Shown: positions 15,975 to 24,395 of the stretch, piece by piece | Layout of the letters: each line of letters opens with the position of its first letter | Numbering within the stretch: position 1 is the stretch's first letter | Assembly (NCBI RefSeq): GCF_025452235.1 | Contig: NZ_CP104965.1 | Span: 310,001 to 374,000 of the forward strand | Source: Devosia neptuniae | GTDB taxonomy: Bacteria; Pseudomonadota; Alphaproteobacteria; Rhizobiales; Devosiaceae | Length of the DNA stretch: 64,000 bases | Reading direction: 5' to 3' | Position numbers and translations under genes: made by a program | The notes under the pieces: generated by a model | Databases searched by the model: none | What the model saw: the letters and a program-made list of their open reading frames with translations, nothing else | What the model was told of the DNA's origin: nothing

Positions 15975-17180
15975 GTGCACGAATTATCTAGCATAGCTGG
16001 TCTGGGACGACGCGAACTCGTCCTGCTTGTTGCGGCCCTTATGGGTCTCAGTTCCATTGCTCTCGACATCATGCTCGCCGCGCTGCCTGATATAGGTCGC
16101 GCGATGCAGACAACTGCGCCCAATCTGGCGCAGTTGACCGTTGGCGTATTCCTCCTGGGTGCAGCCATCTCGGCGTTCTTTGTCGGGCCGGTTGCTGACG
16201 CCTATGGACGCCGGCTGCCGATCCTGACTGGGCTGACATTGTTCGTGGTCGCTAGCCTACTGGCTCCATTCGCACAAAGCATGGAAATGCTGCTTGCTCT
16301 TCGCCTCGTCCAGGGTATCGGCGTTGGCACGACACGGCTTTCCCAAGCCGTGTTGCGGGATCATTACTCCGGCAGTGAAATGGCTGAAGCCATGTCACTC
16401 TCGCTGATGGCCTTTCTCATACTCCCCGTTGTTGCTCCCCTGATTGGTCAGGGCATATTGGTTGTTGCGGGCTGGCAGGCGATCTTTCTCACGATGGCCG
16501 CACTTGGGACGGCTGTGCTCGCCTGGACGTGGCTCAAGTTGCCCGAGACGCTGGCCGCGGAGGACCGGCGACCTCTCAGTTTGGCATCAATCTGGGCGGG
16601 CCTGGGCATCATCACACGCGACCGCAACGCCGTTGGCTACGGCCTGGCCGCCATGTTCCTGCTCGGTGCCCTTTATGGCTTTATCGCAACGACCCAGCCA
16701 GTCTATGGCGAAGCATTCGGTCTGGGCGGGTTTTTCCCGTTCGCCATGGCGGCAACCGCCATTGTCCAGTCGGGTGCAGCCTTCGTCTGTTCCCGTCTCA
16801 TCCGGCGCTTCGGTGCGCCTGCCATTGGGCTGGCCGCCCTGTCGTCCTATGTCGGATTCGCGGCCGTGCTGGTGCTGATGCACTCTCTTGGGACGCTGTC
16901 ATTCTGGCTGTTTTTCCTGCTGGTCACTGCCATGATGGCAATGTTTACCTGGGCCGACGCTACTCTGGGCGCGCTCTCGATGGTGAACCTGGGCAGGGTT
17001 GCCGGCACGGCTGCATCGGCATTCGGCGCTATCCAGGCGCTCGGGGCTACCCTGCTCGGTTCGCTCATCGGGCAGGGTTATGATGGGACACCTAGCTCCT
17101 TCGTTTGGGGAGCGCTCGTTCTGGGGACATTCTCGCTCCTAGCAATTGCCTGGGCGCGAGGTGCGGCTCAGGCGAGCTAG
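15975..17180 (+). CDS. MFS multidrug efflux pump, Bcr/CflA type
   Basis: Inner-membrane carrier of 401 residues with twelve predicted helices, of the DHA1 Bcr/CflA group. Helix 1 contains SSIALDIMLAALPDIG and the loop 2-3 motif is GPVADAYGRRLP; motif C-like LPVVAPLIGQ follows in helix 5. Such pumps export drugs by proton antiport; the substrate is not predictable. The GTG at 15975 is the best start that keeps helix 1 whole, though it has only a weak ribosome-binding site; an internal ATG at 16038 would clip helix 1. Confidence 0.88.
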   Translation: MHELSSIAGLGRRELVLLVAALMGLSSIALDIMLAALPDIGRAMQTTAPNLAQLTVGVFLLGAAISAFFVGPVADAYGRRLPILTGLTLFVVASLLAPFAQSMEMLLALRLVQGIGVGTTRLSQAVLRDHYSGSEMAEAMSLSLMAFLILPVVAPLIGQGILVVAGWQAIFLTMAALGTAVLAWTWLKLPETLAAEDRRPLSLASIWAGLGIITRDRNAVGYGLAAMFLLGALYGFIATTQPVYGEAFGLGGFFPFAMAATAIVQSGAAFVCSRLIRRFGAPAIGLAALSSYVGFAAVLVLMHSLGTLSFWLFFLLVTAMMAMFTWADATLGALSMVNLGRVAGTAASAFGAIQALGATLLGSLIGQGYDGTPSSFVWGALVLGTFSLLAIAWARGAAQAS

Positions 17181-17471
17181 CTATGAATCAGCCCTCTCGG
17201 GCCGCCGTGACAGGTGACTATGGCTTGCTCCATGTTAGGGTTTAGGTCTGTTGCGGATTGATTTCCAATCTAAGACACACCTGCAGGAGCACCTTTTTGG
17301 ACCAGGCGCCCAGCGTCGCCAATAGTAGACGGCGTTGCGGCGAAAGCAGTGAGAAATGGCCGGCAAGCGACATGCTCCAGAGCATGTAACACACCCATGT
17401 AATACAGCGGGCTTCCGCTGCGGCGCGGCTCCTCACTGGAATCCAGCGTTTTCAGCAACTTAGCGGAAATC
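17181..17471. other. Non-coding gap between the MFS gene and tRNA-Gln
   Basis: About 290 bp. No supported gene, no strong terminator. Short frames on the minus strand are likely chance. Confidence 0.45.
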
Positions 17472-17546
17472 TGGCTGGGGTACTAGGATTCGAACCTAGG
17501 AATGCCGGTACCAAAAACCGGTGCCTTACCGCTTGGCGATACCCCA
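17472..17546 (-). tRNA. tRNA-Gln (anticodon TTG)
   Basis: Seven-bp acceptor stem TGGGGTA / TACCCCA, anticodon loop TTTTGGT within stem ACCGG/CCGGT, T-loop TTCGAAT on stem CCTAG/CTAGG, and encoded CCA at 17474-17472. The 75-nt cloverleaf is complete. Confidence 0.95.
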
Positions 17547-17713
17547 ACTGGGGCGGTTCGTACACGGTTTGATGGCGCTTCGCAACATGGCTGGAAGGGT
17601 GTTGAAAAACGCGTGTGGAGGCGCTTGTGTGCTGCCGGAAGCATCGCTATAAAGCGCCCAATCACGACATGGCGCCCCCACGGCGCCGCAGACCCGATTG
17701 TCGCGATCCCTGA

Positions 17714-17790
17714 CGGAGTATAGCGCAGCCTGGTAGCGCACCTGCTTCGGGAGCAGGGGGTCGAGTGTTCGAATCACTCTACTCCGACCA
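17714..17790 (+). tRNA. tRNA-Pro (anticodon CGG)
   Basis: Acceptor stem CGGAGTA / TACTCCG, D arm with AGCCTGGTAGCGCA, anticodon loop TTCGGGA on stem CCTGC/GCAGG, T-loop TTCGAAT on GAGTG/CACTC, and encoded CCA ending at 17790. Seventy-seven nt, complete. Confidence 0.95.
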
Positions 17791-17869
17791 ATAGAACCGG
17801 GCGTCTCCGAGCGATCGGCGGCGCCCGGTTTGTTTTTGGCGACAGGGTTGCCGACACAGTTCCGGACAG

Positions 17870-18070
17870 CTATTTCGGCCGCCACACCGTTTCGCTGCGC
17901 ATATCGGCGTCGCGCACCACCACTTCGATATCGCCGTCACCCGAGGCCTGGGCCTGCTGGATGGCGGCGTCGATGGCCGCTTGCTTGGATGTATAGGGCC
18001 CCACCAGTGCACCCTTGAAGCTATAGTGCCAAGCGCGGTCCTGTTCGGCGACGACATAGTGATTGGCCAT
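17870..18070 (-). CDS. DUF2188 small protein
   Basis: Sixty-six residues, beginning at ATG 18070. The sequence NHYVVAEQDRAWHYSFKG followed by a Lys/Ala-rich helix (SKQAAIDAAIQQA) and a strand with DIEVVVRDADM is the DUF2188 pattern of a small alpha/beta fold. Function unknown. It converges on tRNA-Pro and is divergent in reading from nothing nearby; the terminator at 18137 separates it from bioY. Confidence 0.8.
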   Translation of the reverse strand: MANHYVVAEQDRAWHYSFKGALVGPYTSKQAAIDAAIQQAQASGDGDIEVVVRDADMRSETVWRPK

Positions 18071-18136
18071 TTTTGCCCTCCGGCTCATCAACGCGCCGGA
18101 AGCCTGCACGTTGCCGCCAATCGCCCTCGCGCCAAC

Positions 18137-18168
18137 AAAAAAGCCGGCCCCCTCAGGACCGGCTTTTT
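18137..18168. terminator. Bidirectional Rho-independent terminator downstream of bioY
   Basis: Stem AAAAAGCCGG / CCGGCTTTTT around a C/G-rich loop, with A-run on one side and T-run on the other. It lies 20 bp past the bioY stop on the minus strand and would end bioY transcription. Confidence 0.85.
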
Positions 18169-18187
18169 CAATTCGATTGGAGAGGGA

Positions 18188-18802
18188 TCAGCGCTTCTTG
18201 CCGAACAGGCCCCAGGCGCCGGTCACGGTCAAGGCGGCCAGGGCCATTTTGAGCACGTCCCAGATGATGAAAGGCTGCACGGCCTTGGCGAAGGCGGAGC
18301 CAACCACATTGGCCTGGTCGATCCAGCCGGCCTGGCCGGACATGGCGAGCAGCCAGGCAAAGCCGAGCGCGAACATCACCACGCCGCCGGCCAGCATGGC
18401 GGCGAACAGGGTCAGCGGCTTGCCCGAAGCGCCGCGATCGGCGGCAAAGCCGATAATGGCGGCCATGGCGAGGAAGCCGAACAGGAACCCGCTGGTGGGA
18501 CCAACGAGATAGGCAAGGCCGCCGCCGAGCGCGAAGACCGGCAGGCCAAACGCGCCTTCAACCAGGTAAAGCGCGACAGTGGCAACCCCGATACGGGCGC
18601 CGAAAGCGGCAGCGAGCGCGGCAACGGCAAAGCTCTGCAGCGTCACCGGCACGGGCCAGACCGGCACATTGATCTTGGCACAAATGGTCAGCAGCAGCGT
18701 GCCGAGCACGACCGTGGCGAGAGTGGATGCCAGCTTGGCAGCGTCGCCCTTGGGCTGGAATACGCCGAGCAGCGTGTTGGGCGTGGTCAAAGTCACGGCC
18801 AT
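18188..18802 (-). CDS. bioY: Biotin transporter BioY
   Basis: S-component of an ECF-type biotin importer, 204 residues with six hydrophobic helices. Family motifs are INVPVWPVPVTLQSFAV near residue 45 and YLVEGAFGLPVFALGGG around 78-94, followed by LVGPTSGFLFGF. The ATG at 18802 has GGAAGG seven bases upstream; a longer frame is open but has no such site. No bioM/bioN genes are adjacent, so it either works alone or shares ATPase units from elsewhere. I saw no BioR-like palindrome in the upstream gap. Confidence 0.94.
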   Translation of the reverse strand: MAVTLTTPNTLLGVFQPKGDAAKLASTLATVVLGTLLLTICAKINVPVWPVPVTLQSFAVAALAAAFGARIGVATVALYLVEGAFGLPVFALGGGLAYLVGPTSGFLFGFLAMAAIIGFAADRGASGKPLTLFAAMLAGGVVMFALGFAWLLAMSGQAGWIDQANVVGSAFAKAVQPFIIWDVLKMALAALTVTGAWGLFGKKR

Positions 18803-18891
18803 TTCATACCTTCCATGCTTCAAATCAAAGCGCCGCCCGTCCGGGGCGCGCATTACTCCTGACTTCTTAGTCCCTCGGCAAAGCTAGCGCA

Positions 18892-19866
18892 ATGACCAGA
18901 CCAGCCCCCTCCCCGGCCTATGACAAGAGTTTTGCGCCGCAAACCGGCATGCCGGTCAGCGTGGCGCCGGGCCTTGTCCGCATCACCGCGCCCAATGCCA
19001 GCCCCTATACGTTCACCGGCACCAATAGCTTCCTCGTCGGCCACGAACGGCTGGCTTTGCTCGACCCGGGCCCGGAAGACGAGGCCCATATCGCCGCGCT
19101 CACATCGGCCATTGCCGGCCGCCCGGTCGATTCCATCATCCTCACCCATACCCATCGCGACCACAGTGCGCTGGCCCGGCGCATGGCGTCCATGCTTGCG
19201 GCGCCGCTGTGGTTTGGCGGCCCGCATCGGCTGTCGCGCCCGCTGCGCCACTTCGAGCGCAATCCGATTCGCAATTCCTGCGATTGGGATCTGATGCCCG
19301 ACCGCACGATCATCGATGGCGAGGTCATCGCCGCCGGGGATATCACGCTCTCAGTCCACACCACGCCGGGCCATTGCGCCAACCACCTGGCTTTTGGCCT
19401 CACCGGCACGGATATCCTGCTCAGCGGCGACCACATCATGGGCTGGAATTCCACCCTGGTCAGCGTGCCCGATGGCTCGATGGCCGATTATCTGGCCTCG
19501 CTGGGCAAGGTCATCGCTCTGCCCTATCGGCTTTATGTCCCCGCCCATGGCGGCCCCATCGCCGATGGTCCGGCCTATGCCAAGACCTTGTTGGCGCATC
19601 GGCAATGGCGGAACGAGCAGACCCTTGCCGCCGTCAAAGCGGGCGCGCGCAGCATCGGCGCGGTGGTGAAGGCGATCTATCCGACCCAGCCGCTCATGGT
19701 GCAGCGGGCGGCGGCCATGACGATTACGGCGCATGTGGAATATCTGGAGGCGCAGGGTCTGCTGCAGGTGCGGCGGGGATGGTTTGGAACGCGGTTAGCG
19801 GCGTGGCCCCAGTCCTCGCTCCGATCCCACATCCAACCACAGAGGTTCCCGCCTGCGCGGGAATGA
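18892..19866 (+). CDS. MBL-fold metallo-hydrolase (LACTB2-like)
   Basis: Metallo-beta-lactamase-fold hydrolase of 324 residues. The metal motif THTHRDH lies near residue 85, with further ligands in TTPGHCANH and SGDHIMGW, and a closing PAHGGPI. A C-terminal helical domain (residues 225-300) is that of the LACTB2/RNase-like group; substrate is uncertain (RNA or a thioester/lactone). The last eight or nine codons fall inside a 28-bp palindromic repeat, so the tail was probably created by repeat insertion over the old stop. Confidence 0.85.
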   Translation: MTRPAPSPAYDKSFAPQTGMPVSVAPGLVRITAPNASPYTFTGTNSFLVGHERLALLDPGPEDEAHIAALTSAIAGRPVDSIILTHTHRDHSALARRMASMLAAPLWFGGPHRLSRPLRHFERNPIRNSCDWDLMPDRTIIDGEVIAAGDITLSVHTTPGHCANHLAFGLTGTDILLSGDHIMGWNSTLVSVPDGSMADYLASLGKVIALPYRLYVPAHGGPIADGPAYAKTLLAHRQWRNEQTLAAVKAGARSIGAVVKAIYPTQPLMVQRAAAMTITAHVEYLEAQGLLQVRRGWFGTRLAAWPQSSLRSHIQPQRFPPARE

Positions 19867-19867
19867 C
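19840..19867. repeat. Short palindromic repeat, copy 1
   Basis: TTCCCGC / GCGGGAA stem with 4-nt loop, flanked by CAGAGG and TGAC. The reverse complement matches the element at 37607-37633 nearly base for base. It overlaps the 3' end of the MBL gene. Confidence 0.7.
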
Positions 19868-19904
19868 ACCGCGTGTGGAGTGAGTGTGGGCAGTAAGCGC
19901 CCAG

Positions 19905-20720
19905 CTAATTCACCGGCACCGCCGGCGGCGCCGTCTCCGCCTCACCCTCCACCGGCGCCACCACCGGATTATCCCGCAGCAACACCGTCACCGCGTCGTC
20001 CAGCGCGGTCAAAAATTCTTCGATTCGCTGCCCGTTCGAGCCGAAATCATGCAGCGCATTGAGCGAGGCCGAGCGCATGTCGACGCGCGAACCCTCCGCA
20101 ATGGGCGTCACCCGCAGCACCGCCTCCTCGCGCCAACCCGGCAAGGTCATGGCCTGCGCATTGATCCGGCCGGGGCTATCGGCGGTCGGTTCGCGCAGCA
20201 GCCGCACGTCCCAGCCGCGATCGGCCACCATGCGCTCGAGCATGGCAAAGGTCTGCTCGGGGGCCAGCGGATAGGTGCGCATCTGCGCATTGGGGAAAAT
20301 TGTCGCCTGTTGCGCTGGCGTCAGCAGCCTGGGCGCCGGCATGGCGGCCGTTCCCGGCTCGAATACCAGCGGCAGCGCCCCGCGCTCGGTGGTGGCCATG
20401 TCGGTCGCCGGCGGATAGCGCAGGGCGAGGCTCGCGTACCAGCCAAATGGCGCCAGGCACAAAAGGGCCAGCGCCAGCCCGGCCAACGCCTTGCCCCAGC
20501 CCTGGTCGCCCGTATGCCACAGCCGGGCCAATGCGATCAGCGAGACCAGCAGGGCGACCAGCGCCACCAACCCGGCCAGCAGCACCGCCACCAGAAACAG
20601 ATCGCCGGTAATGAACCGCTCGCGATGCAGCAGCACCGGGATCACCACCAGCGGCAGGGCCAGCGTGCCCAGGCGTCGCGCCCAGATAGCCCATCTCGAT
20701 GTCCGGATCAGAATGCGCAA
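19905..20720 (-). CDS. DUF1499 membrane protein
   Basis: Protein of 271 residues with three N-terminal membrane helices (about 15-33, 40-65, 78-95) and a periplasmic or cytosolic DUF1499 domain from residue 105 on. The domain shows TYPLAPEQTFAMLERMV, DVRLLREPT and the SRVDMRSASLNALHDFGSN block that is strongly kept in this family. The only usable start is a TTG at 20720 because an in-frame TAA lies just upstream. Function unknown. Confidence 0.8.
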   Translation of the reverse strand: MRILIRTSRWAIWARRLGTLALPLVVIPVLLHRERFITGDLFLVAVLLAGLVALVALLVSLIALARLWHTGDQGWGKALAGLALALLCLAPFGWYASLALRYPPATDMATTERGALPLVFEPGTAAMPAPRLLTPAQQATIFPNAQMRTYPLAPEQTFAMLERMVADRGWDVRLLREPTADSPGRINAQAMTLPGWREEAVLRVTPIAEGSRVDMRSASLNALHDFGSNGQRIEEFLTALDDAVTVLLRDNPVVAPVEGEAETAPPAVPVN

Positions 20721-20793
20721 CTTGCCGCCGTCAGTTTAGTTCGCTGCGCATGGTAGCGCCAAGGTCTTGCGGGAGTTTGAAGATCGGCCGCGG

Positions 20794-21513
20794 CTAGCCG
20801 GACAAGGTCTTGGCGATCTGCTTTAGTTCGGCCTCACCCTCGCCGCCAAAGCAATCGCTCATGATCAGGTCGGCCAGCGACAGGCGCGTGCCCCAGCCAA
20901 CCCGCTCGAGATCGGGCTTATTGGCAAAGCCGTGCACCGGTCCGACGCAGAGATAGGCAATGGGCACGACATGGTCGGGCATGCCCAGCAGGCGCTGCAG
21001 AGCCGGCGTATCCACAATGCTCACCCAACCGACGCCAATGCCTTCCGCCCGCGCCGCCAGCCAGAAATTCTGCACGGCACAGACGGTGCTGTAGAGGTCC
21101 ATTTGCGGGTTGTGCCAGCGGCCGAGCGGCGAGTTCCGGCTGCGATTTCGGTCACAGGTCACGCAGATATTGACCGCGCTTTCGCAGATGCCTTCCAGCT
21201 TCAGCTTGGCATAAAGCGCCCGCCGCTCCGTTTCGATCTGGGGCAGTTCCTGCTGGCGCGCCGCCAGGAACAGCTCGCGCATGGCCTGCCGGCGCGCCAT
21301 GTCGCGGATGATGATGAAGTTCCAGGGCTGCATATAGCCCACCGAAGGCGCGTGATGGGCGGCATTGAGCAGCCGCGCCAGAACGGCATCGTCCAATGGC
21401 GCCGTGCTGAACTGGCTGCGCACATCGCGGCGGCCGAAAATCGCCTGGTAAACGGCGTCCCGCGCCAGATCGTCGAATGCGTTATGGCCCGCCGGATCGT
21501 GTGTTTCGCTCAT
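20794..21513 (-). CDS. bluB: 5,6-dimethylbenzimidazole synthase BluB
   Basis: Flavin-destroying nitroreductase-fold enzyme of 239 residues that converts reduced FMN and oxygen to 5,6-dimethylbenzimidazole, the lower ligand of vitamin B12. Visible are FGRRDVRSQF at the start of the fold, HHAPSVGYMQPWNFI for the FMN site, and WLAARAEGIGVGWVSI. The typical BluB length and the RRDVR opening separate it from ordinary nitroreductases. No cobalamin riboswitch is visible upstream, where instead a 146-bp palindrome begins. Confidence 0.94.
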   Translation of the reverse strand: MSETHDPAGHNAFDDLARDAVYQAIFGRRDVRSQFSTAPLDDAVLARLLNAAHHAPSVGYMQPWNFIIIRDMARRQAMRELFLAARQQELPQIETERRALYAKLKLEGICESAVNICVTCDRNRSRNSPLGRWHNPQMDLYSTVCAVQNFWLAARAEGIGVGWVSIVDTPALQRLLGMPDHVVPIAYLCVGPVHGFANKPDLERVGWGTRLSLADLIMSDCFGGEGEAELKQIAKTLSG

Positions 21514-21546
21514 GGCACTTTCCGCCGCCGAGTGAGTGTAGTTCGG

Positions 21547-21692
21547 TTAGGACCAATCGACATTCGCTCAGGCTGAGGCGAAAATGGTGGTTTTCGAGAA
21601 CCGGAGCGCAGCGTACTTTGGGTACGTGAGCACCGGAAGCGCAGAAAACCGCCATTTGCAGGCCAGCATCAGCGAATGGCGGTTGGTCCTAA
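21547..21692. repeat. 146-bp near-perfect palindrome between bluB and pdxH
   Basis: The element begins TTAGGACCAA and ends TTGGTCCTAA; reading inward, ATTCGCT, GGCG, GGTTTTC, CCGG and GCGTAC pair with their complements with a few mismatches, down to a centre near GTACTTTGGGTAC. One end covers the pdxH stop codon and the other stops 33 bp from the bluB start. It encodes nothing supportable. Confidence 0.85.
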
Positions 21693-22312
21693 GGATAAAG
21701 CCGTGTACTCACCCAGTGCGCGCCGTCACGCACAAACCGCACCCGGTCATGCAGGCGATATTGCCCGTCTTTCCAGAATTCAAACACTTGCGGGACCACC
21801 CGGAAGCCCGACCAATGCGCCGGCCGCGTTACCGGCCCTTCGCCCACTTCGGCGGTCAACGCATCCACGCGCGCCGACAATTCCGCACGGCTGGCCAGCG
21901 GCCGCGATTGCGCCGATGCCGACGATGCAATCTGGCTGCCCCTGGCGCGCGAAGCGAAATAGGCATCGGCCTCTTGCGGCGTCACCACTTCCACATTGCC
22001 GCGAATCCGCACCTGCCGGCGCAGCGATTTCCAGTGCATCAGCAGCGCCGCCTTGCGGTGCGCCAGCAATTGGCGGCCCTTGTCGCTTTCGAAATTGGTG
22101 AAGAAGCAAAAGCCGCGCGAATCGCGGGCATTGAGCAGTACCATGCGGGCATCGGGCATGCCCTCATCGTCCACGCTCGCCAAAGCCATGGCGTGAGGAT
22201 CGTTCGGCTCGGCCTCCTGGGCCAGGGCGTACCATTCCTCAAACACGGCAAAAGGGTCGAGATCGGCCCGGTCGCCGTCGTCGAACAGGCGTTCGGTGAG
22301 GGTTTGCAACAT
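21689..22312 (-). CDS. pdxH: Pyridoxine/pyridoxamine 5'-phosphate oxidase
   Basis: FMN-dependent oxidase making pyridoxal 5'-phosphate, 207 residues. Family sequences include PDARMVLLNARDSRGFCFFTN, broken here as PDARMVLLNARD and FCFFTNFESDKG, then RQVRIRGNVE and the C-terminal EFWKDGQYRLHDR and RLYP end. The ATG at 22312 begins the family-typical helix; an upstream ATG at 22441 would overlap the divergent J-protein gene. The stop lies inside the 146-bp palindrome. Confidence 0.94.
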   Translation of the reverse strand: MLQTLTERLFDDGDRADLDPFAVFEEWYALAQEAEPNDPHAMALASVDDEGMPDARMVLLNARDSRGFCFFTNFESDKGRQLLAHRKAALLMHWKSLRRQVRIRGNVEVVTPQEADAYFASRARGSQIASSASAQSRPLASRAELSARVDALTAEVGEGPVTRPAHWSGFRVVPQVFEFWKDGQYRLHDRVRFVRDGAHWVSTRLYP

Positions 22313-22398
22313 CTCTATGCACCCAAAAACTGGACAAGGCGGGGGGTGGTCGCCATATAGGACGGGAAACCTTGGCGAAGCAACGCCAGACTCATTGA

Positions 22399-23340
22399 AT
22401 GGACCAGATGCGCGATCCCTATACCGTGCTTGGGGTGCCACGTTCGGCGAGCGAGAAGGACATCAAGTCCGCCTATCGCAAACTCGCCAAGAAGTATCAC
22501 CCCGACCAAAATCCTGATGATACCTCGGCGCACGGCAAATTTGCCGAGGCGACCAATGCCTATGACCTGTTGACCAATGCGGAAAAGCGCGCCCAATTCG
22601 ACCGGGGCGAGATCGATGCCGATGGCAATCCAAAATTTGCCGGCTTCAATCCGGGCGCCGCACGCGGCGGCCGTTCCAGCCAGGGCGGGTTCTCGGCCGA
22701 GGACATCCTCAAGGAATTCATGAGCGGCTTTGGCGGCCAACCTCGCGGTGGCGCCGGTCGTGGCCCGGCCGGCGGCGCCCAATGGGACCCCTTTGCCGGC
22801 GCAGCCGCTGGCGGCGCACGAGGCGCACCCAAGGGCGATGACGTCGTCGTCACTGCAGCCGTCTCGCTCGAGGATGCCCACAAGGCCGCCTCGATCCCCG
22901 TGCGCATGCCCTCGGGCAAGGTGCTCTCGGTCAAGCTTCCCGAAAAGGTGGAGGAAGGCCAGCAGATCCGCCTCAAGGGCCAGGGCAATCCCAATCCCTT
23001 CGGCGAGCCGGGCGATGCCCTGGTCACCGTGCGCTTTGAAAAATCCAAGCAATTCCGCCGCGACGGCGCCGACCTGCGCACCGATGTCCCCATCACGCTC
23101 TACGAAGCCGTGCTGGGCACCAAGGTGCGCGTCCCCACTTTGGATGGCTCGGTGGAGCTCACCCTGCCCCCCGGCGTCGACACCGCCAAATCCCTCCGCC
23201 TCAAAGGCAAGGGCCTCTATGGCGGGGGCGATCTCTACGTGAACCTGAAAGTCGTGCTACCCCCCGGCGGCGACGCGGATCTCGAAGCGCTGGCCAGATT
23301 CATGCGCGATCAGAAGCCGTATAAGGTGCGGGACAACTAG
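22399..23340 (+). CDS. DnaJ-type co-chaperone (CbpA-like, no zinc domain)
   Basis: Hsp40 of 313 residues. The J domain (residues 6-70) has YRKLAKKYHPDQNPD with the HPD needed to stimulate DnaK. A Gly/Ala/Phe-rich linker (80-145) is followed by the two-part C-terminal substrate-binding domain, seen as VSLEDAHKAASIPVRMPSG and TLYEAVLGTKVRVPTLDG. It lacks the CxxCxGxG zinc fingers of DnaJ proper, so it is a class II (CbpA-like) protein. A second ATG nine bases downstream (22408) is an equally good start. Divergent from pdxH by 86 bp. Confidence 0.92.
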   Translation: MDQMRDPYTVLGVPRSASEKDIKSAYRKLAKKYHPDQNPDDTSAHGKFAEATNAYDLLTNAEKRAQFDRGEIDADGNPKFAGFNPGAARGGRSSQGGFSAEDILKEFMSGFGGQPRGGAGRGPAGGAQWDPFAGAAAGGARGAPKGDDVVVTAAVSLEDAHKAASIPVRMPSGKVLSVKLPEKVEEGQQIRLKGQGNPNPFGEPGDALVTVRFEKSKQFRRDGADLRTDVPITLYEAVLGTKVRVPTLDGSVELTLPPGVDTAKSLRLKGKGLYGGGDLYVNLKVVLPPGGDADLEALARFMRDQKPYKVRDN

Positions 23341-23377
23341 CGCGGCCCCTCTCCCCTTGTGGGAGAGGGAAACACCG

Positions 23378-24331
23378 CTACCCCCGCGGCGCTGCAGCCC
23401 GCTGCAGCCGATCATTGATCGCCTCACCCAGTCCCTCATCGGGAATTGGCGCCACCGCGATCACCGGCCGCCCCTCGGCGTCCAGCTCATGCAGCATGGC
23501 AAACAGGTTCCGGGCCGCTTCCTTCAAATCCCCCGATGGCGACAGGTTTCGCACCGGGCCGTCAAACGCCGCCGCCGCGCCGAAGGCGAGATAAGCCTCC
23601 CCTTCGCGCGGCTCGGTATCCAGCCGCATCAGCGCGTCCGGCGCATAATGGCTCAGCAGCATGCCGGGCGCAGCTACAGCCGCATCCTTTTCCGCCAGCT
23701 CCACGACCGTGCCCAGGACCAGTTCGATGTCACCACGCGCCATGGCGCCGGATCGCAACTGGATCAGCCGATCACCATCGACCCGGATAATGGTGGATTC
23801 CACCCCCGCCCGGCATGGCCCGCCATCGAGCACCGGCACCCGCCCGGCAAAGCCGAGCCGCACCTGATAGGCCGTGGTTGGCGATAGCCGCCCCGAAGGA
23901 TTGGCCGACGGCGCCGCCAGCGGCCGCCCCACGGCTTTGAGTAATTCCAGCGCCACCGGATGGTCAGGAATACGGATCGCCACCGTGTCGAGCCCGGCGG
24001 TCGCCACATCGGCCAGTCCATTGCCCGGCCGCGCCGGCAGCACCAGCGTCAGCGGCCCCGGCCAGAGCGCCGCGATCTTGTGCGCGGCCGGCGAAAACAC
24101 GGCGAGCATTTCGGCCATGGCGAGATCGGCACAGTGAATAATCAGCGGATTGAAGCGCGGCCTGCCCTTGGTTTCGTAGATCGAGAGCACCGCATCGGGG
24201 TCGGTCGCGTCCGCCCCCAGGCCATAGACCGTTTCGGTGGGAAACGCGCACAGCTTGCCCGCAAGCAGGATCGCGGCTGCTTCGTCCACTGTTTTCGGCT
24301 CAGGAAAGCTCAATTCACCAGTCTTCGTCAT
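23378..24331 (-). CDS. Threonylcarbamoyl-AMP synthase, Sua5/YrdC family
   Basis: Makes threonylcarbamoyl-AMP from threonine, bicarbonate and ATP for t6A37 in ANN-decoding tRNAs. The YrdC domain (residues 10-205) shows CAFPTETVYGLGADA, KGRPRFNPLIIH, WPGPLTLVLPA and APSANPSG. The extra 110-residue C-terminal part with MLLSHYAPDA is the Sua5 domain, so this is the long form (317 residues). The ATG at 24331 is preferred over an upstream GTG-type start that would run into the divergent deacetylase gene. Confidence 0.93.
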   Translation of the reverse strand: MTKTGELSFPEPKTVDEAAAILLAGKLCAFPTETVYGLGADATDPDAVLSIYETKGRPRFNPLIIHCADLAMAEMLAVFSPAAHKIAALWPGPLTLVLPARPGNGLADVATAGLDTVAIRIPDHPVALELLKAVGRPLAAPSANPSGRLSPTTAYQVRLGFAGRVPVLDGGPCRAGVESTIIRVDGDRLIQLRSGAMARGDIELVLGTVVELAEKDAAVAAPGMLLSHYAPDALMRLDTEPREGEAYLAFGAAAAFDGPVRNLSPSGDLKEAARNLFAMLHELDAEGRPVIAVAPIPDEGLGEAINDRLQRAAAPRG

Positions 24332-24395
24332 GGCCGTTGTTTGACAATGACGCCCCGCCGCGTCAAGACGAAGTGCAGGGAAACCGGAGCCCCGA

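Noticed and set aside
17472..17790. tRNA genes as integration sites of a mobile element
   Set aside because: No integrase, no direct repeat of a tRNA end and no compositional change beside them.
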